Source: CAZZKF01 sp964654995 (GTDB lineage: Bacteria; Pseudomonadota; Alphaproteobacteria; CAZZKF01). Taken from it: a stretch of DNA of 36,358 nt. The stretch's first letter is position 1. Every line of letters begins with the position of its first letter. Below the pieces are notes generated by a model, which had not been told where the DNA came from, did no database searches, and was given only the letters and a program-made list of their open reading frames with translations. The stretch spans positions 1 through 36,358 of the forward strand of contig CAZZKF010000023.1 of assembly GCA_964654995.1 (NCBI GenBank). The letters are read 5' to 3'. The translations under genes were made by a program, and so were the position numbers. Shown here piece by piece: positions 17,789-25,782 of this stretch.

Positions 17789-20395
17789 ATGCGCAAAAAC
17801 AAGCTCAGCGGCATGCTTCTGGCATCAGCAAGTGCGGCCGCCTTGAGCCTGTGGCCGGCTTTTTCGGTCAGGGCCCAGCAGGCGGGCGCGGAGGCGGAAG
17901 AGGCGCCGGTCATCGAGGAAATCGTCGTCCATTCACGCCAGCGCGCCGAACGTCTGCAGGATGTGCCGGCAACGGTGACCGCGATCACCGAGGCGGTCCT
18001 TGATCGCGCCGGCGTCCAGAGGGCCGAGGATTTCATCGCGCTCACTCCCGGGGTGACGATCGTCGATGCCGCCGAGGTCGGCGACACCCAGGTCAACATC
18101 CGCGGCATCAACGGCTCCCGCGATGCCGAAAACAGCTTCGCCTTCATCATCGACGGCGTGCTGATGACCAACCCGGCGGCGTTTAACCGCGAATTTTCCG
18201 ACCTCCAGCAGATCGAAATCCTGAAAGGCCCGCAGGGCGCCATTTACGGGCGCAATGCTGCGGCCGGTGCGATCATCGTGACCACCAAGATGCCGGGCAA
18301 CGATTTCGAGGCCATCGGCAAGACCAGCTACGCCAACAACGATTCCTATTATGTTTCGGTGATGGCTGCCGGTCCGCTCGTGGAAGACAAGCTGTTCTTC
18401 CGGATTTCCGGCGATTGGCGTTCAACCGACGGCTTCTACCGTAATTCGTTTCTCGATCGAAAAGTCGTCGATCAGTTTGAAAACTACAATTTCAATGGGC
18501 GCTTGGTATGGCGTCCCAACGACGATTTCAGTCTCGATCTGAAAGCGCGCTATGGCCAGGTCAATGGATCGGCAATCACCTTTAACGCCGCCTTTGCATT
18601 GCCGGCCTTTGCCGCCGCCTTCAATGCCCCGGCCGCGTTCGAAGATGTCAACAAGCATCCGTTCGTGTTCCAGCCCAATATCATCAGCGACAACGATCAG
18701 AAGGCCACCGAACTCTCGGCCAAATTTGATTATGACATGGACTGGGCAACATTGACCGGCTGGGTTCTTTACAGTGATATCAAGAATAACTTCATCGCTG
18801 ACGGCACCAGCGGCGCTTTCGGGTTTTTTGCCAGCGATCCGGTTTGTCAGGCTTCGGTTGCCAGCCTCGTCGGCCAGGTCCAGCTGCCGCCGCCGACATT
18901 TCTGAATACCTCGCCGACGCCGGTTCTGATCGATCCGGTCAACGGCTCCTTCCTGGGGCCTTATACGCCAACCACATGCGATGGCATTCAGGAACAGCTC
19001 CGCAACCAAAATGATACGAGCTTTGAATTTCGCCTGGCATCGCCGGACAACCAGCGCCTTCGCTGGCTGACCGGGGTTTATTTCCTCGACATCAACCGTC
19101 GGGTTGGAGTCTCGCTGAATCGCGATAGTGGTATGAAGCCGATCCGCGGGCTTTTTCAACGGGCGGAAGATTCTCCCAATTTTACCGAGGCACTGGTTTA
19201 CGACAAGTTTGACAGCACTGTCGTGGCTGTGTTCGGGCAGCTCCAGTATGACGTGACAGACGCCTTGGAATTGGCGGTCGCGCTTCGCTACGACCGCGAG
19301 CGCCGCAAGGTCCGTAACCTGGTGCCGACCGACGTGGTCACCCAGTTCGTCGATTTTGATTTCGATGGTCCGGGGGGCTCGCCGCTCAATCCCGGGCTTG
19401 ATCCGAACATCAATCCGGCCGGGATCAGCGACCAGAAACGCACATTCGAGAAAGCGGAGCCCAAAGTCACGCTCAGTTGGGACGCGTCCGAGCAACTCAC
19501 TCTTTACGGCAGTTGGGGCGTCGGCTTCAAGTCGGGCGGATTCAACAATCAAGGCAGCCAGGCGACCATCAATCTGTTCATCAACAACGCGGTTGCCGGC
19601 TTTCTGACCGACCCCAACACCGGCCAGGTGCGTCCGCCGGTCAACATTGAGGACCAGTTCGAGAAGGAGACCTCGAACGCCTTCGAGGCCGGGTTCAAGT
19701 CGCGCGTTTTCGGGGATCGGGTATCGCTTGAAGGGGCGCTTTACTACGTCGACGTCAACAACATGCAGTTCTTCGAGTTCTTCGTCGGCCCCTTCGGCCT
19801 GTTGCGGGTGGTCTCCAACATCGACACGGTCCAGATCAAGGGCGCCGAATTCGCCACCACCGCCCGCGTCACCGATTACCTCAGCCTGTTTGGCGGCTTC
19901 AACATCCTCGACAGCAAGATCAAGGCCAACGCCGCCCGGCCGGATACGGTTGGCAACAAATCCCCGTACACGCCGGATTATACGATCAATCTGGGTGCCC
20001 AGCTTGACGTTCCGCTCTCGGACAAGCTGTCTCTGGTCAGCCGCGTTGACGCCCAGATCATCGGCCCCACCTGGTTCCACGTCGTCCAGAACCAGACCCG
20101 GCCGACGATTCTCTCGCCGCTGTTCGAATTCATATTCGGACCTCAGGTCGGCATTCCATCCGGGGCCGGGGCCCTGGGCGAGGCCGATTTCTCGCTGACC
20201 CGGCGGGACACCTATCACACCATCAATCTGCGTGTCGGGGTCGAGGCCGATCGCTGGGCCCTGACGGCCTTCGTGCAGAACCTGACCAAGGAGAAATATC
20301 TCGAAGAGGTGATCCCGGCGCCCGAGTTCGGCGGATCGTTCATTCACCCCGGGGCCTTGCGCACCTGGGGGATCGAGTTGACCGCCCGGTTCTGA
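17789..20395 (+). CDS. TonB-dependent outer-membrane receptor (second copy)
   Basis: This 868-residue receptor has a signal peptide (about residues 1-30, ending VRAQ), a TonB-box-like segment IEEIVVHSRQR, a plug domain (LQDVPATVTAIT, NIRGINGS, LKGPQGAIYGRNAAAGAI) and a barrel that ends in the aromatic Phe of TARF. ATG 17789 is chosen because GGGAGGAAA precedes it and the signal peptide begins there; a longer frame upstream is not signal-like. It lies behind a GntR-type operator and is divergent from gntR, so it probably imports the substrate or a precursor of the hyuAB pathway. No inner-membrane transporter accompanies it under an operator. A strong terminator follows. Confidence 0.93.
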   Translation: MRKNKLSGMLLASASAAALSLWPAFSVRAQQAGAEAEEAPVIEEIVVHSRQRAERLQDVPATVTAITEAVLDRAGVQRAEDFIALTPGVTIVDAAEVGDTQVNIRGINGSRDAENSFAFIIDGVLMTNPAAFNREFSDLQQIEILKGPQGAIYGRNAAAGAIIVTTKMPGNDFEAIGKTSYANNDSYYVSVMAAGPLVEDKLFFRISGDWRSTDGFYRNSFLDRKVVDQFENYNFNGRLVWRPNDDFSLDLKARYGQVNGSAITFNAAFALPAFAAAFNAPAAFEDVNKHPFVFQPNIISDNDQKATELSAKFDYDMDWATLTGWVLYSDIKNNFIADGTSGAFGFFASDPVCQASVASLVGQVQLPPPTFLNTSPTPVLIDPVNGSFLGPYTPTTCDGIQEQLRNQNDTSFEFRLASPDNQRLRWLTGVYFLDINRRVGVSLNRDSGMKPIRGLFQRAEDSPNFTEALVYDKFDSTVVAVFGQLQYDVTDALELAVALRYDRERRKVRNLVPTDVVTQFVDFDFDGPGGSPLNPGLDPNINPAGISDQKRTFEKAEPKVTLSWDASEQLTLYGSWGVGFKSGGFNNQGSQATINLFINNAVAGFLTDPNTGQVRPPVNIEDQFEKETSNAFEAGFKSRVFGDRVSLEGALYYVDVNNMQFFEFFVGPFGLLRVVSNIDTVQIKGAEFATTARVTDYLSLFGGFNILDSKIKANAARPDTVGNKSPYTPDYTINLGAQLDVPLSDKLSLVSRVDAQIIGPTWFHVVQNQTRPTILSPLFEFIFGPQVGIPSGAGALGEADFSLTRRDTYHTINLRVGVEADRWALTAFVQNLTKEKYLEEVIPAPEFGGSFIHPGALRTWGIELTARF

Positions 20396-20454
20396 CACAC
20401 CCGGGTCTCAGGTTTCGGGCCTCTGCCGCCAAATCCACTGACTGGCCCGTGCGC

Positions 20455-20495
20455 CCCGGCCCCGCGTCATCGATGCGGGGCCGGGCGTCGTTTTT
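20455..20495 (+). terminator. Rho-independent terminator of the second TonB receptor
   Basis: CCCGGCCCCGCGTC (20455-20468) pairs with GATGCGGGGCCGGG (20472-20485) across a 3-base loop, with one G-U pair. Five T residues follow at 20491-20495. It lies 60 bp after the receptor stop. Confidence 0.75.
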
Positions 20496-20581
20496 CGCCT
20501 GATCTTGCTGCTCCGACCAGCCGAAAGCGTGTAGGCTGAGGCGAAACTGTAGATCCGCGGTTGACCAGGGACGAAGAAGAT

Positions 20582-20907
20582 ATGTCCGATCCGGTCTGTG
20601 CCATCGTCGGCGTCGGTCCCGGCAACGGCGCCGCCTTTGCCCGGACTTTTCGCGCCGTCGGCTACCGCATCGCCGTGCTGGTGCTGACCGGCCAGCCGCG
20701 CCCGGCCTGGTCCTTCGAGATCGANNNNNNNNNNNNNNNNNNNNNNNNNNNNNNNNNNNNNNNNNNNNNNNNNNNNNNNNNNNNNNNNNNNNNNNNNNNN
20801 NNNNNNNNNNNNNNNNNNNNNNNNTCGCCGTGCTGGTGCTGACCGGCCAGCCGCGCCCGGCCTGGTCCTTCGAGATCGACCTGCGCCCCTACGGCAAATC
20901 CTGGTAG
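20582..20907 (+). pseudogene. Broken SDR gene: N- and C-termini joined, centre missing
   Basis: ATG 20582 opens a frame with the SDR start VCAIVGVGPGNGAAFAR. After about 33 residues it jumps straight to LTGQPRPAWSFEIDLRPYGKSW, which looks like the C-terminus of small SDRs of about 230-240 residues. A 100-N gap lies inside, but both sides of it carry the same 55 bp spanning this junction, so the gap itself does not hide the missing middle. If the Ns and one repeat copy are removed, the frame stays open and encodes 56 residues. Either an in-frame deletion of about 180 codons occurred or two reads were wrongly joined. It converges with and overlaps the AbrB-family gene by 19 bp. Confidence 0.6.
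20670..20879. other. Scaffold gap (100 N) flanked by identical 55-bp ends
   Basis: Bases 20670-20724 are identical to 20825-20879 and flank exactly 100 Ns (20725-20824). A fixed 100-N gap with k-mer-sized identical ends is the usual trace of two contigs placed side by side without merging their overlap. The true gap may be zero or negative in length. Confidence 0.9.
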
Positions 20908-21986
20908 CGGTGCCGGCTGATCACGCGGTAGATCAGCGGGCCGCTCAGGATCACCAGAAAATAGCGGGCGATCTGCAGGGTCGAGACGAACGCCGTGTCG
21001 ATCCCCAGCGCCAGCGCAATGATGCTCATCTCGGCCAGCCCGCCGGGGGTGAGCGAGAGCAGAATGCCGTTGTGATCGAGCGTCACATAGGGCGCCGCCA
21101 GCAAGGACGTTGCCACGGCAAGCGCCAGAACCACGACGATCCAGGCGCTCGAGACCATCAGCATGCGGCCCATCTCGGAGATCCGGGTGCCGGCAAAGCG
21201 CACGCCGATGGCGGCGCCGAGAACAACCTGGGCGGCGTTGACCAGCGCCACCGGCGGGCGCACATGGCTGAGCCCGCCGAGATGGAGCGCGGCACTGGCA
21301 ATCAGCGGCCCGAGAAGCGGCGCCGCCGGCAATCGGGCGAGGCGCGCCAGCGGCACGCCAATAATTCCACTGGCGATCAGCACCAGGGCCTCGAGCGGAC
21401 CGATGGCATGGGTAATTCTGGCCGGCGCTCCGCTGGTGCCGGCAACAAAACCGGCGGTCAGCCGAAAATAGAGCGGTACCAGAAAGACAACGCCGGCGAG
21501 GCGCAGCGTGTGGGCCACCGAAACCGCACGCACATCGGCCCCGGTTGCCTCGGCTGTCATTGTGGTTTCCGCGACCCCGCCGGGCAGGGCTGCGAAATAG
21601 GCCGTCTTCCAGTCATAGCCGCCGGCCTTGCGGAAAAACACGGTGCCGAGTGCCGTTGCCAGGGCAACGAACAGGGCAAGAAGCACGAGCATCGCCGGCC
21701 ACTGGGCGATGCGGCCGAGAACGTCGGGCGTAAAGGTGGCGCCGACCAGAATGCCAAGCACCGCCAGCATACCGCTGCGCAAGGCGTCCGGCACATGCAG
21801 CCGAACGCCGGCGAGCGCACAACCGATGCTCGCCGCCATCGCCCCGAGCAGCCAGGCGAGCGGCAGACCGGTCCGGCTGAGCGCGGCACCGCCGAGCGTT
21901 CCAGCCGCAACCGCCACCATGGTCGCCCGAACGCGCGGGGCGTTGCCCGGTCGGCTCGGCTGGGCCACACGCGAAGTTTCGGTCAA
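20889..21986 (-). CDS. AbrB-family integral membrane protein
   Basis: This 365-residue hydrophobic protein has about ten membrane segments in two similar halves. Each half contains the repeat seen in AbrB-duplication proteins: GLPLAWLLGAMAAS and PGGVAETTM in the first, LPAAPLLGPLIASA and PGGLAEMSIIAL in the second. The family was once labelled ammonia monooxygenase; it is now regarded as a membrane transporter or regulator of unclear substrate. The start is TTG at 21984-21986 with GGGAG upstream. The tail overlaps the broken SDR on the other strand. An inner-membrane transport partner role for the nearby TonB receptor is possible, but no operator of that regulon is seen here. Confidence 0.85.
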   Translation of the reverse strand: MTETSRVAQPSRPGNAPRVRATMVAVAAGTLGGAALSRTGLPLAWLLGAMAASIGCALAGVRLHVPDALRSGMLAVLGILVGATFTPDVLGRIAQWPAMLVLLALFVALATALGTVFFRKAGGYDWKTAYFAALPGGVAETTMTAEATGADVRAVSVAHTLRLAGVVFLVPLYFRLTAGFVAGTSGAPARITHAIGPLEALVLIASGIIGVPLARLARLPAAPLLGPLIASAALHLGGLSHVRPPVALVNAAQVVLGAAIGVRFAGTRISEMGRMLMVSSAWIVVVLALAVATSLLAAPYVTLDHNGILLSLTPGGLAEMSIIALALGIDTAFVSTLQIARYFLVILSGPLIYRVISRHRYQDLP

Positions 21987-22128
21987 GATGCGTCGCTCCC
22001 TTCCCGGATCGGGTTCGCTGGGCTATGGTTTTTGGGTGCCGGCGCCAGTCCGGTTTGGCGGCCGACCAGGCGCCTGGCGGGCGCATCATTGCAATCGCTC
22101 GGGGAAAAGACAACGGGTCGAGACCGAA

Positions 22129-22818
22129 ATGTCGGAATCAGACGGGCCGAGGATCAAGCCGGGGCCTCACCCGGTTGCGCTGTTGAACCTGTTTCGGATT
22201 GATCCCGATCGCCAGCATGCCTTTCTCGCGTTGCAGCTTGAACAGACCCGGCGTTTCCGGGTGCACCGCCCGGGCTTCATCTCGTCGGCCTTTCACCGCA
22301 GCCTGGATGGCACCCGGCTGCTCAATTTCGCCTTCTGGGAATGCGCCGAGGATGTCGCCGCGGCGCGCAGCAGCGATGCGTTTCAGGGCCATCTCGGCCG
22401 GCTCGATGCCTTCGACTATGACAACGACATGCACCTCTATGAGATCCGGGCGGTCCGGGATGACGGCCGGCCGCCGCAGATCGCGGTGGACGACGGGCTG
22501 GTGGTCAGTGCCGCCTTTTTTGACACCAGCGCCAGCGACGGACTGCAGGCGCCAGCCCGCTTGACCGACAGGCTGAATGCGCACCTCGGCACGCGCTGGC
22601 CACGGCGGTTGCGATCTGCTGTCGTGCTGGCCGGCCTCGATGGGGAAAGCCTCGCCGTCTACCTCCAGTGGCACCGCGGCGCGCCGTCAACCGAGGCTGA
22701 CGCCCCGGGGCTGGCGGATCTGGGCATCGATCCGATCGTCCCCGGTGCGGTGCTGGTTGATGAACATGTCTATGAGGTTGTCGATGTTGCCCGGGCCAAA
22801 CCGGGGCCCGCGAGGTGA
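22129..22818 (+). CDS. Antibiotic-biosynthesis-monooxygenase-like (dimeric alpha/beta barrel) protein
   Basis: This 229-residue protein begins after a weak ribosome site. Residues about 15-105 look like an ABM or ferredoxin-like barrel domain (VALLNLFRID, PGFISSAFHRSLDGTRLLNFAFWE). Residues about 120-220 look like a second copy of the same fold (VVSAAFFDT, RSAVVLAGLDGESLAVYLQWHRG). Such proteins often bind or oxidise aromatic or quinone compounds, or act as heme-degrading enzymes, but no catalytic residue can be assigned here. It is divergent from the AbrB-family gene with 142 bp between starts and ends just before a bidirectional-looking hairpin. The duplication is my reading of the sequence pattern. 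Confidence 0.7.
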   Translation: MSESDGPRIKPGPHPVALLNLFRIDPDRQHAFLALQLEQTRRFRVHRPGFISSAFHRSLDGTRLLNFAFWECAEDVAAARSSDAFQGHLGRLDAFDYDNDMHLYEIRAVRDDGRPPQIAVDDGLVVSAAFFDTSASDGLQAPARLTDRLNAHLGTRWPRRLRSAVVLAGLDGESLAVYLQWHRGAPSTEADAPGLADLGIDPIVPGAVLVDEHVYEVVDVARAKPGPAR

Positions 22819-22890
22819 GGGGAAAGGCATGGCCGACGATCCTGCGGGGAACGTTGACGGAATCCATTGCGCACCATCCGGTGCCCGGCG

Positions 22891-22932
22891 GACAAGAAAA
22901 CGGGGGCTCCGTGATCACTGACGGAGCCCCCG
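22891..22932 (-). terminator. Strong terminator of the M13 peptidase gene
   Basis: CGGGGGCTCCGT (22901-22912) and its exact complement (22921-22932) form a 12-bp stem with an 8-base loop. On the minus strand TTTTCTTGT follows the stem (22892-22900). The minus-strand M13 gene stops at 22949, 17 bp before it. It may also stop the opposite ABM-like transcript. Confidence 0.88.
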
Positions 22933-22948
22933 GCTTATTGGTGTTGAC

Positions 22949-25003
22949 CTACCAGATCTTCACCCGATCTGCCTCATGGCGATACATGCCGTCGCCCGGC
23001 GCGCAGCCGAAGGCCTTGTAAAAACCCTCGAGGTTGCTGAGCGGCCCCAAGGTGCGGAACTTGGGCGGGGCGTGCGGATTGGTCTTGACCAGCAGCCGCA
23101 GCGCCTCGGGCCGATAATTGGCCCGCCAGGCCTGGGCGTAGGCGAGGAAAAAGCGCTGCTGCGGTGTCATTCCGTCGATCCTGCCCAGAGGATTCTTGGC
23201 CAGGGCCTTTTGCAGGGCGGCAAAGGACACTGTGACGCCGCCGAGGTCACCGATGTTCTCGCCCAGCGTCAGCTTGCCATTGACGTGCAGATCATCGATG
23301 GCGACGTAGGCGTTGAACTGATCGACGAGCTTGGCGGTGCGTTCCTCGAACCGCTTGCGGTCCTCTTCCGTCCACCAGTCGTTCAGATTGCCCTGGGCAT
23401 CGAACTTGGAGCCCTGGTCATCGAATCCGTGCAGGATTTCATGGCCGATAACGGCCCCGAACGCTCCGTAATTGACCGGATCATCGATCTCGCCATCGAA
23501 GAACGGGGGCTGAAGAATGCCGGCCGGGAAGACGATCTCGTTCTTCACCGGGTTGTAATAGGCATTCACCGTGTGCGCGTTCATCAGCCATTCGGTCTTG
23601 TCCACCGGCTTGCCGATCTTGTCGAGATTGCGCCGGACCTCGAAGGCGGCGCCGCGGCGCACATTGGCCAGATAGGACGAGCGGTCGATCTGCAGCTTCG
23701 AATAGTCGCGCCACTTGTCCGGATAGCCGATCTTGGGGGTAAACGTGGCGAGCTTCTCCAGCGCCTTTTTCTTGGTTTCCTCGCCCATCCAGTCGAGGTT
23801 CTGGATGCGCTCCTTCAGGACACTGCGCAAGTTGTCGACCAGGGCCAGTGCCCGAGCCTTGTATTCCGGCGGGAAGGCGCGGGCCACGTAAAGCTGGCCG
23901 AGCGCCTCGCCCAGATACCTGTTCATCGGCCTGAGCGCCCGCTTCCAGCGTGGCAGAAGCTCCTTGGTGCCGCGCAGGGCGGTGCCGTAGAAGGCGAAAT
24001 TCTCGTTCTCGAACGCCGAACTCAGGTAAGGTGCGGCGGCGTGCACCAGGTGCCAGCGCAAATAGACCTTCCAGTCGTCGAGTGACCGCTCCGCCAGCAG
24101 CGTGTTGACCTCCTTGAAAAAGGCACCGGGCTGGTGCGACAGGTCTTCGACGTCCTCGAGGCCGAGGTCGGCCAGATAGCCGGCCCAGGAGAAATTCGGC
24201 TCACTGGGGTCCAGTTCCGAGACCTTGACCAGGTCGTACTGCTTGTTGGGATCGCGGGCCTCCACCCGGGTGAGCGAGGCTTTGGCGAGCCGCGTTTCGA
24301 TCTCCATCACGGTTGCCGCATGGGCGTTCGCGTCGGCCTCGGGTTCGCCCAGAAGCATGAACATCTTGGCGACATGGGCAACATACTGCTCGCGCAGCTT
24401 TTTCGAGTCCGCGTCATCCTTGACGTAGTAGTCGCGGTCGGGCAGGCCGAGGCCGCCCTGGGTGACGTAGAGAATGCTGCGACTGGTGTCCTTGAGGTCC
24501 TCATAGACGCCAAGATCGAACAGCGAGCTGATGCCCTCGAGGTGAAACTGGGTGATCACCTTCTGCAGATCGGCCAGCGAGCCAATGGCGTCGATGCGGG
24601 CAAGGTCGGGCTTCAGGGGATCAAGACCGGCCGCCTCGATCTTCTCGACGTCCATGGCGCTGGCGAAAAAGTCGCCGATCTTCTGCTCATTGCTGCCCGG
24701 CTCGGCATCGGGGTTGTTGGTCGCCGCCTCGAGGATCTCATGCAGCAGATCTTCGTTGCGGTTGTTGACCTCGTTGAACACGCCCCAGCGCTGATAGGCG
24801 GGCGGCACCGGGTTGCGGGCGAGCCAGCCGCCATTGGCGAACTGGTAGAAATCGTCACAGGCGCGCGTGCTGGTATCGAAGTTGCGTATGTCCAGCCCGC
24901 GCACATTGGTCTTGTACTCTTCGGTTTTCTGTTCGGCGCATCCGGCGATAAACAGAACGGCGGTAGCCGCGATGGCAAGGCCCCACCGGGTGTAAGGAGT
25001 CAT
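22949..25003 (-). CDS. M13-family (neprilysin-like) zinc metallopeptidase, lipoprotein
   Basis: This 684-residue peptidase has a lipoprotein signal (AATAVLFIAGC, lipobox Cys near residue 22), the long N-terminal M13 domain, and the catalytic domain. It shows the substrate-binding NAYYNPVKNEIVFPAG, the zinc motif HEILH near residue 520, and the third ligand motif ENIGDLGG near 580. It should cleave peptides in the periplasm or at the outer membrane. ATG 25003 is chosen over a GTG at 25015 because GAGGTG sits upstream of it. It is divergent from the CDP-alcohol phosphotransferase-like gene across 133 bp holding a perfect palindrome. Confidence 0.93.
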   Translation of the reverse strand: MTPYTRWGLAIAATAVLFIAGCAEQKTEEYKTNVRGLDIRNFDTSTRACDDFYQFANGGWLARNPVPPAYQRWGVFNEVNNRNEDLLHEILEAATNNPDAEPGSNEQKIGDFFASAMDVEKIEAAGLDPLKPDLARIDAIGSLADLQKVITQFHLEGISSLFDLGVYEDLKDTSRSILYVTQGGLGLPDRDYYVKDDADSKKLREQYVAHVAKMFMLLGEPEADANAHAATVMEIETRLAKASLTRVEARDPNKQYDLVKVSELDPSEPNFSWAGYLADLGLEDVEDLSHQPGAFFKEVNTLLAERSLDDWKVYLRWHLVHAAAPYLSSAFENENFAFYGTALRGTKELLPRWKRALRPMNRYLGEALGQLYVARAFPPEYKARALALVDNLRSVLKERIQNLDWMGEETKKKALEKLATFTPKIGYPDKWRDYSKLQIDRSSYLANVRRGAAFEVRRNLDKIGKPVDKTEWLMNAHTVNAYYNPVKNEIVFPAGILQPPFFDGEIDDPVNYGAFGAVIGHEILHGFDDQGSKFDAQGNLNDWWTEEDRKRFEERTAKLVDQFNAYVAIDDLHVNGKLTLGENIGDLGGVTVSFAALQKALAKNPLGRIDGMTPQQRFFLAYAQAWRANYRPEALRLLVKTNPHAPPKFRTLGPLSNLEGFYKAFGCAPGDGMYRHEADRVKIW

Positions 25004-25032
25004 CGGTCTGATCACCTCGTTTCAATTTCACA

Positions 25033-25047
25033 TGACACAACGTGTCA
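25033..25047. promoter_or_regulatory. Palindrome overlapping a -35 box upstream of the M13 gene
   Basis: TGACAC-AAC-GTGTCA is a perfect 6-3-6 inverted repeat. On the minus strand it overlaps TTGACA (complement of 25043-25048), a full -35 hexamer for the M13 gene, though the matching -10 is weak. On the plus strand an extended -10, TGCTAGAAT (25084-25092), may serve the opposite gene. An operator is plausible; the regulator is unknown. Confidence 0.5.
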
Positions 25048-25136
25048 AATTAGCGCCGACATTAGCAAAGAATGGTCGGACTGTGCTAGAATTGATGCGA
25101 TCGGCGGCGGGGGTAAAGGCAAGCCGAGAGGGTGAC

Positions 25137-25772
25137 ATGGCGACAAGTCACACCGCGACACTCCCCTGGGACCAGCGCCTGGCACGCCGGCTGGTTGTCC
25201 GGCTGGCCCGGTTTCCAATTCATCCCAATTTCGTGACTGCAGTCGGTCTGATGCTGGGGGTCGGCTCCGGCTTCCTGTTTGCGACCGGGGATCATTTTCT
25301 GGCCGACGTCGGGGCCTTTGCCTTCGTGCTGGCGGTGTTCATCGATCATGCCGACGGGGAATTGGCGCGGCGCACCGGCAAGACCAGCCGCTTCGGCCAT
25401 CAGTTCGACCGGTTTGCCATGCTGGCATCCAATATCTCTTTGTTTGTCGGCATGGGTGCGGGGCTGCAGGGCAGCGTGCTGGGCGAGACCGCGATCATTC
25501 TCGGCATCATCGCCGGTCTGGCGGTGTTCGGTATCTTTGCCATTCGTTCGCATGCGGCCAGAATGATGGGGGACCAGGTTCTGGCGCATGACAATTTCGC
25601 CGGCTTCGAATTCGAAGACGCCATGTATCTGGTCGGGCCGGCCGCCTGGTTCCATCTCCTGGTGCCATTCCTTGTCGCCGCGGCCATCGGGGCACCGCTA
25701 TTTTTGCTGCTCACCGCGTGGCAGACCTCGAGGGGAAGGAGCGTCACCCAGCGCTGGTGGCGCCAGACCTGA
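25137..25772 (+). CDS. CDP-alcohol phosphotransferase homologue lacking the fourth motif Asp
   Basis: This 211-residue membrane protein has about six hydrophobic segments and the CDP-alcohol phosphotransferase motif. Asp70, Asp73, Gly74, Ala77, Arg78, Gly87 and Asp91 keep the family spacing, but the position of the fourth Asp, the proposed general base, is Met95 (reads GHQFDRFAM). The family joins an alcohol to a diacylglycerol phosphate from CDP-diacylglycerol. Loss of the fourth Asp suggests an inactive protein, or altered chemistry. The ATG has GAGAGGGTG upstream. The gene ends 10 bp from the convergent sulfotransferase gene. Confidence 0.82.
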   Translation: MATSHTATLPWDQRLARRLVVRLARFPIHPNFVTAVGLMLGVGSGFLFATGDHFLADVGAFAFVLAVFIDHADGELARRTGKTSRFGHQFDRFAMLASNISLFVGMGAGLQGSVLGETAIILGIIAGLAVFGIFAIRSHAARMMGDQVLAHDNFAGFEFEDAMYLVGPAAWFHLLVPFLVAAAIGAPLFLLLTAWQTSRGRSVTQRWWRQT

Positions 25773-25782
25773 GACTTTGGGT

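Noticed and set aside
22061..22080. Segment similar to the gntR leader hairpin (shared GGCGCCTGGCGG)
   Set aside because: Only a short GC-rich match with a different left arm; not enough to call a dispersed repeat.
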